In this document: positions 5,878 to 8,267 of the stretch, piece after piece
How the letters are laid out: each line of letters begins with the position of its first letter
Position numbering within the stretch: position 1 is the stretch's first letter
NCBI GenBank assembly: GCA_017608725.1
Contig: JAFCFG010000056.1
Location: forward strand, 1 to 8,267
Direction of reading: 5' to 3'
Origin: Candidatus Iainarchaeum sp.
GTDB taxonomy: Archaea > Iainarchaeota > Iainarchaeia > Iainarchaeales > GCA-2688035
Length of the DNA: 8,267 nucleotides
Notes under the pieces: model-generated
Seen by the model: the letters and a program-made list of their open reading frames with translations, nothing else
The model's database searches: none
Told to the model about the DNA's origin: nothing
Made by a program: the position numbers and the translations under genes

Positions 5878-5947
5878 TCAGGGTGTCGAATACTTTTAAA
5901 CTTAATCCCATCAATTCCCTCCAATTCCAGAGATATTAGGCAGCCTT
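5878..5947 (+). repeat. dispersed ~70 bp repeat, copy B
   Basis: This copy is inverted relative to the one at 1-72, with identical 29-base and near-identical 20-base ends around a diverged 21-base centre. Read with the flanking minus-strand genes, it starts at the stop codon of the upstream adenylate kinase gene and ends about 127 bases before pfkB. In that direction it contains TTTAAAAG, a TATA-like core, so it might also serve as a distal promoter or a 3' processing/termination element. It has no internal inverted repeat of note. Confidence 0.85.
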
Positions 5948-6609
5948 TAATTCAACCCCAAATTCTTTAATTTTTTTCCAACATCTTTCATTACCTTATC
6001 AATCTCTTTGCTTGCATCAATTGTGTGGAGGATTCCCTTCTTTTTGTAGTATTCAACCAACGGCTTGGTTCTTTTATCGTATGCCTTCCACCTTTTCTTT
6101 ATTGCCTCTGGCTTATCGTCTTCCCTGTGGTAAAGGCCAGCGCCGCATTCATCGCATTTGCCTTCAACCCTTGGGGGATTGCTCTTCAAATTGTAGATTT
6201 TTCCGCAGAGCATGCACTGCCTTCTCCCAATAAGCCTTTCAAGCAATACTTTTTCCGGTGCAGCAAAATTCAGGGCAAGGTTAATTTTCCCCCCTTTTTT
6301 TTCAAGGATTTTCTCCAATGCCCTTGCCTGCCCAATGGTTCTTGGAAAGCCATCAAATATTGCGCCCCTGCTGCAGTCAGAGTGCTCTAACCTCTTCTTC
6401 AACAGATTGACAACAAGCTTGTCCGGTACAAGTTTGCCGGAATTAACAAGCTTTTCAATCTTTTTCCCAAGCTCTGTGTTGTGCCTTATCTCATCCCTGA
6501 ACAGTTCCCCGCTTGATATTCTGGCCAAGCGCCCGGAGGCAGCAATCCCTTTCATGTAAGTGCTCTTCCCGCTGCCCTGCTTTCCCAAAAAAACAAAGTA
6601 GAGTGCCAT
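5947..6609 (-). CDS. adenylate kinase paralogue with altered P-loop
   Basis: Adenylate kinase interconverts ATP + AMP and 2 ADP. The 220 residues follow the bacterial long form. The P-loop is GKQGSGKST (9-17), the AMP-site helix ISSGELFR (31-38), then DGFPRT (86-91) and Gln94. A zinc-finger LID has cysteines at 132, 135, 152 and 155, followed by REDDKPEAIKKR and the C-terminal AY-x(3)-TKPL-x-EYY. Relative to the canonical GPPGAGKGT the P-loop has Lys-Gln in place of Pro-Pro and Ser for the glycine after the lysine, and the AMP-binding Thr of ISTGD is Ser. It is a clear paralogue of the protein encoded just upstream, with matching cysteine positions. The changes may alter phosphate-acceptor preference, so another NMP substrate is possible. 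The ATG at 6609 follows a TATA-like box at leaderless spacing, suggesting its own promoter. Confidence 0.9.
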   Translation of the reverse strand: MALYFVFLGKQGSGKSTYMKGIAASGRLARISSGELFRDEIRHNTELGKKIEKLVNSGKLVPDKLVVNLLKKRLEHSDCSRGAIFDGFPRTIGQARALEKILEKKGGKINLALNFAAPEKVLLERLIGRRQCMLCGKIYNLKSNPPRVEGKCDECGAGLYHREDDKPEAIKKRWKAYDKRTKPLVEYYKKKGILHTIDASKEIDKVMKDVGKKLKNLGLN

Positions 6610-6628
6610 ATCAAAGCATCCTCATTAA

Positions 6629-6639
6629 TTTTATAAAAG
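6629..6639 (-). promoter_or_regulatory. candidate TATA box for the downstream adenylate kinase paralogue
   Basis: The minus strand reads CTTTTATAAAA here, centred about 25 bases before the ATG at 6609, which is the spacing for a leaderless archaeal transcript. A weak GAGGA lies at about 6618-6622 but is rather far from the start to act as an SD. Confidence 0.5.
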
Positions 6640-6647
6640 GGGAACAA

Positions 6648-6753
6648 TTAAATTCCCTTCAGTGCCTGTTTTTGGACTGCCTAACTCCTTTCCCCTTCAA
6701 GTGCCCATTGATTTTCCCGACCTCCTTTTCCTGTTAAATTCCCTTCAGTGCCT
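6648..6753. repeat. 20 bp direct repeat spanning the end of the upstream adk gene and the inter-adk gap
   Basis: TTAAATTCCCTTCAGTGCCT occurs at 6648-6667 and again at 6734-6753. The second copy encodes the final EALKGI and stop codon of the upstream adenylate kinase; the first is non-coding in the gap. A degenerate third copy (CCCCTTCAAGTGCCC) lies at 6692-6705. This looks like local duplication of the gene's 3' tail. Past the TAA the same frame stays open for 24 more codons to a TGA. Confidence 0.7.
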
Positions 6754-7387
6754 CTTCAGCATTGAGCAGATTCTCTTCAATTTCGCCATTGCAGTCAACT
6801 TCCCTAAGCAAGCCCTTCTCCTTGTAGTAGCTGATTATTGGCTTTGTTCTTTGCCCATAAGCCTGCAGCCTCTTCTTTATGGCCTCTTGCTCATCGTCTT
6901 TCCTCTGAAACAGCTCTCCTTGGCAAACATCGCACCTGCCCTTATTTTTTGGAGGCAATGAAACAAGGTTGTAGAGCTTTCCACAGCGCTTGCACTGTCT
7001 TCTGTTGCTAAGCCTTTTGATTATGGTTTTCTGGCTTGCATCTATGTGCAAAACCACATCCAGTTTTTCACCAATTTCCTTCAAAGCATTTTCAAGCAAT
7101 TCAACCTGTTTCATTGTTCTGGGGTAGCCGTCCAAAATAAAGCCCTTTGCTGCATCGCCCTGGCTTAGCCTTTTCCTCAGAACGGCTGTAACCAGTTCAT
7201 CATTCACAAGCTCTCCCCTGAGCATTTCCCCTTTGGCTTTTTTTCCAACCTCTGTTTCTGCCGCAACCTCTTTTCTAAGCAGGTCGCCGGTTGAAATATG
7301 CGGTAAATTGAATTTTGCAGCAATCCTGTTTGCAATTGTTCCCTTGCCTGCTCCAGGCGGTCCCAAAAAAACCAGCCTCTTAGTCAT
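6734..7387 (-). CDS. adk: adenylate kinase, canonical
   Basis: The 217-residue product is a typical long-form zinc-containing adenylate kinase, acting in the cytoplasm to balance AMP, ADP and ATP. It has the standard P-loop GPPGAGKGT (9-17), AMP-binding ISTGDLLR (31-38), LDGYPRT (85-91) with Gln94, and a four-cysteine LID (Cys132, 135, 152, 155). The closing AYGQRTKPIISYY helix is also present. All key residues look intact, so this copy is the better candidate for housekeeping activity. The ATG at 7387 has GGATGA about ten bases upstream and lies 31 bases after the stop of the membrane-protein gene, so the two are probably cotranscribed. Many archaea instead use an unrelated AdkA; this bacterial type points to DPANN-like lineages or old transfer. 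Confidence 0.95.
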   Translation of the reverse strand: MTKRLVFLGPPGAGKGTIANRIAAKFNLPHISTGDLLRKEVAAETEVGKKAKGEMLRGELVNDELVTAVLRKRLSQGDAAKGFILDGYPRTMKQVELLENALKEIGEKLDVVLHIDASQKTIIKRLSNRRQCKRCGKLYNLVSLPPKNKGRCDVCQGELFQRKDDEQEAIKKRLQAYGQRTKPIISYYKEKGLLREVDCNGEIEENLLNAEEALKGI

Positions 7388-7418
7388 TTAATGTTCATCC
7401 AAAGAAATTTAGTTGAGT

Positions 7419-7904
7419 CTATTGAATTACTTTGCCAATCCTTTTATAGATTGTGGCTGCAGCAAGTGCCCAAACAACGTTGCTGAACAGCAGGGCAACA
7501 ATCACGCCCCTTACAACTGGTTCAGGCATCCCAACAAGCAAGTCAGTGAAGTAAAGCCATGGAACCTGTATTGCAAAGGCAGCAAGCACTGCAAGCACAA
7601 CATGCATCCTCTTTGCAAAAAGCCCGGCAAAGAATCCAAGCAATATGTTCCCAACTATTATAAACGGGTTTCCCAAAGCAATTGCAACGTAAATAGAACC
7701 AAAGCCCCCTGCCAGTGCACCGCCCCACTTTCCATACAGCAAGGCTGCAAGGAAAACAAGCACTTGGAACAGGTGGAACTTGAACCCAAACGGCGTTGGC
7801 ACTACAACCATTCCAAGAATGTTTGGAAAAACCGCAAGAAATGCAAGCATCGTTGCTGACCTGAAAGAAAAGGGGATTCCAAACAGGTTTTCGTACAATT
7901 GCAT
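7419..7904 (-). CDS. small polytopic membrane protein, ECF-transporter S-component-like
   Basis: The 161-residue product is mostly hydrophobic with about five to six predicted membrane spans (roughly 15-36, 43-61, 64-80, 82-98, 102-124 and 134-155). The central LLYGKWGGALAGGFGSIY and the following GNILLGFFAGLFAKR resemble the glycine-rich segments of substrate-binding S components of energy-coupling-factor vitamin transporters. The substrate cannot be read from the sequence, and no ATPase or T-component gene is in the window, so a shared ECF module would have to be encoded elsewhere. The ATG at 7904 is preferred over a TTG at 7919 because a good TATA box lies about 26 bases ahead, implying a leaderless message. 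Cotranscription with adk is likely (31 bp gap). Confidence 0.7.
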   Translation of the reverse strand: MQLYENLFGIPFSFRSATMLAFLAVFPNILGMVVVPTPFGFKFHLFQVLVFLAALLYGKWGGALAGGFGSIYVAIALGNPFIIVGNILLGFFAGLFAKRMHVVLAVLAAFAIQVPWLYFTDLLVGMPEPVVRGVIVALLFSNVVWALAAATIYKRIGKVIQ

Positions 7905-7924
7905 AAGAACAGAAAGCAATGAAT

Positions 7925-7934
7925 CTATTATAAA
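7925..7934 (-). promoter_or_regulatory. candidate BRE/TATA promoter of the membrane protein-adk operon
   Basis: The minus strand reads TTTATAATAG here, preceded by GGCAAAAAA as a purine/A-rich BRE-like segment. The box centre is about 26 bases from the ATG at 7904. Immediately upstream begins the first of three TTTGCCAAAACC repeats. Confidence 0.55.
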
Positions 7935-7937
7935 TTT

Positions 7938-8064
7938 TTTGCCAAAACCATTTTACATTAAATTTATTTTCATTCGATTTCTTTTTTTGCCAAAACCGGT
8001 TTTTCCCGCAATTTCTTCAATTTTTTATTTCTCCCCTGCCAAAGATTTTCCCTTTGCCAAAACC
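7938..8064. repeat. TTTGCCAAAACC, three exact copies
   Basis: The 12-mer occurs at 7938-7949, 7986-7997 and 8053-8064, all in the same orientation. The first abuts the TATA box of the membrane protein gene, the second overlaps the perfect palindrome AAAACCGGTTTT (7992-8003), and the third lies inside trm5 (codons for RVLAKG). The spacings are 48 and 67 bases. The set could be operator sites for the downstream operon or chance in low-complexity sequence. Confidence 0.6.
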
Positions 8065-8267
8065 CTGAAATCGATTACAACCTGTTCAACTGCCGGGGAA
8101 AAGCTTCTGACCCTTTTCTTTATCAGAACCCTGGTTTTTCTCCCCAGTTTCCTTGCAGCCTCTTTAATCTTATCCAATGGCTGCTTCAAGCCCTTTCCCC
8201 TTTGCACAAATGCATAGAAGTGCACTACCCCGCCACTTGGCTTGATTGCAATAATGGCCTCTTTGAG
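8025..8267 (-). CDS. trm5: tRNA (guanine37-N1)-methyltransferase Trm5-like, C-terminal part
   Basis: Only the last 80 codons are in the window; the frame is open to the right edge and the 5' part lies beyond it. The visible residues match the end of the Trm5/Taw2 (Met-10+) family. AIIAIKPSGGVVHFYAFV is the post-motif strand after the SAM-binding core, a basic helix follows, and RVRSFSPAVEQVVIDFRV is the characteristic closing strand pair (R-x-V-[KR]-S-[FY]-[SA]-P). Trm5 methylates N1 of G37 in tRNA to prevent frameshifting and releases S-adenosylhomocysteine. Taw2, which transfers an aminocarboxypropyl group in wyosine synthesis, shares this fold and cannot be excluded from the tail alone. 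The GTG at 8225 is internal, not the start. Confidence 0.82.
   Translation of the reverse strand, partial: LKEAIIAIKPSGGVVHFYAFVQRGKGLKQPLDKIKEAARKLGRKTRVLIKKRVRSFSPAVEQVVIDFRVLAKGKSLAGEK

Noticed and set aside
8025..8225. Stand-alone 66-residue basic protein starting at GTG 8225
   Set aside because: The frame is open to the right edge and the upstream codons continue the Trm5 C-terminal pattern (KPSGGVVHFYAF), so this is the end of a longer gene.

Overview
The window looks archaeal. The genes present (a Trm5-type tRNA m1G37 methyltransferase, a stand-alone KaiC-like ATPase, a short-form adenosylhomocysteinase, ScpA) fit an archaeon. Several genes have an AT-rich TATA-like box about 25-32 bases ahead of the start codon and no Shine-Dalgarno (SD) sequence, as in leaderless archaeal transcripts. 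The two adenylate kinases are of the bacterial long, zinc-lid type rather than the archaeal AdkA type. Together with compact gene packing this would suit a DPANN-like lineage, but that placement is inference.

Layout, left to right. Bases 1-382 hold no gene I can defend; they begin with one copy of a ~70 bp dispersed repeat. scpA (383-1129, minus) follows. Between scpA and the KaiC gene lies the decayed 5' end of an IS110-family transposase gene (1186-1335, minus), with a hairpin that buries its ribosome-binding site. The KaiC-like ATPase (1496-2146, plus) is the only plus-strand gene and converges on a class I methyltransferase (2152-3099, minus). A 33 bp direct repeat separates the methyltransferase from a tight minus-strand cluster: pfkB-family kinase, cupin and ahcY (gaps of 12 and 7 bp if the cupin frame is restored). 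Upstream come the second copy of the dispersed repeat, two paralogous adenylate kinase genes, a small membrane protein resembling an ECF transporter S component, and the last 80 codons of trm5 running off the right edge.

How the genes may work together: the two methyltransferases produce S-adenosylhomocysteine, AhcY splits it into homocysteine and adenosine, the PfkB kinase is a candidate adenosine kinase giving AMP, and the adenylate kinases turn AMP into ADP. The window could therefore encode a complete route from SAM by-product back to adenine nucleotides. AhcY and the adenylate kinase reactions are well supported; the kinase substrate is inferred from context. The cupin between kinase and ahcY appears to have a one-base frameshift near its 3' end.

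I see no tRNA, rRNA, CRISPR array, phage gene or intact mobile element. The most unusual features are the hidden IS110 relic with its fold-back hairpin, the SD-led mini-ORF fused in frame through one amber codon to scpA, the cupin frameshift, and the inverted ~70 bp repeat pair flanking 5.8 kb.
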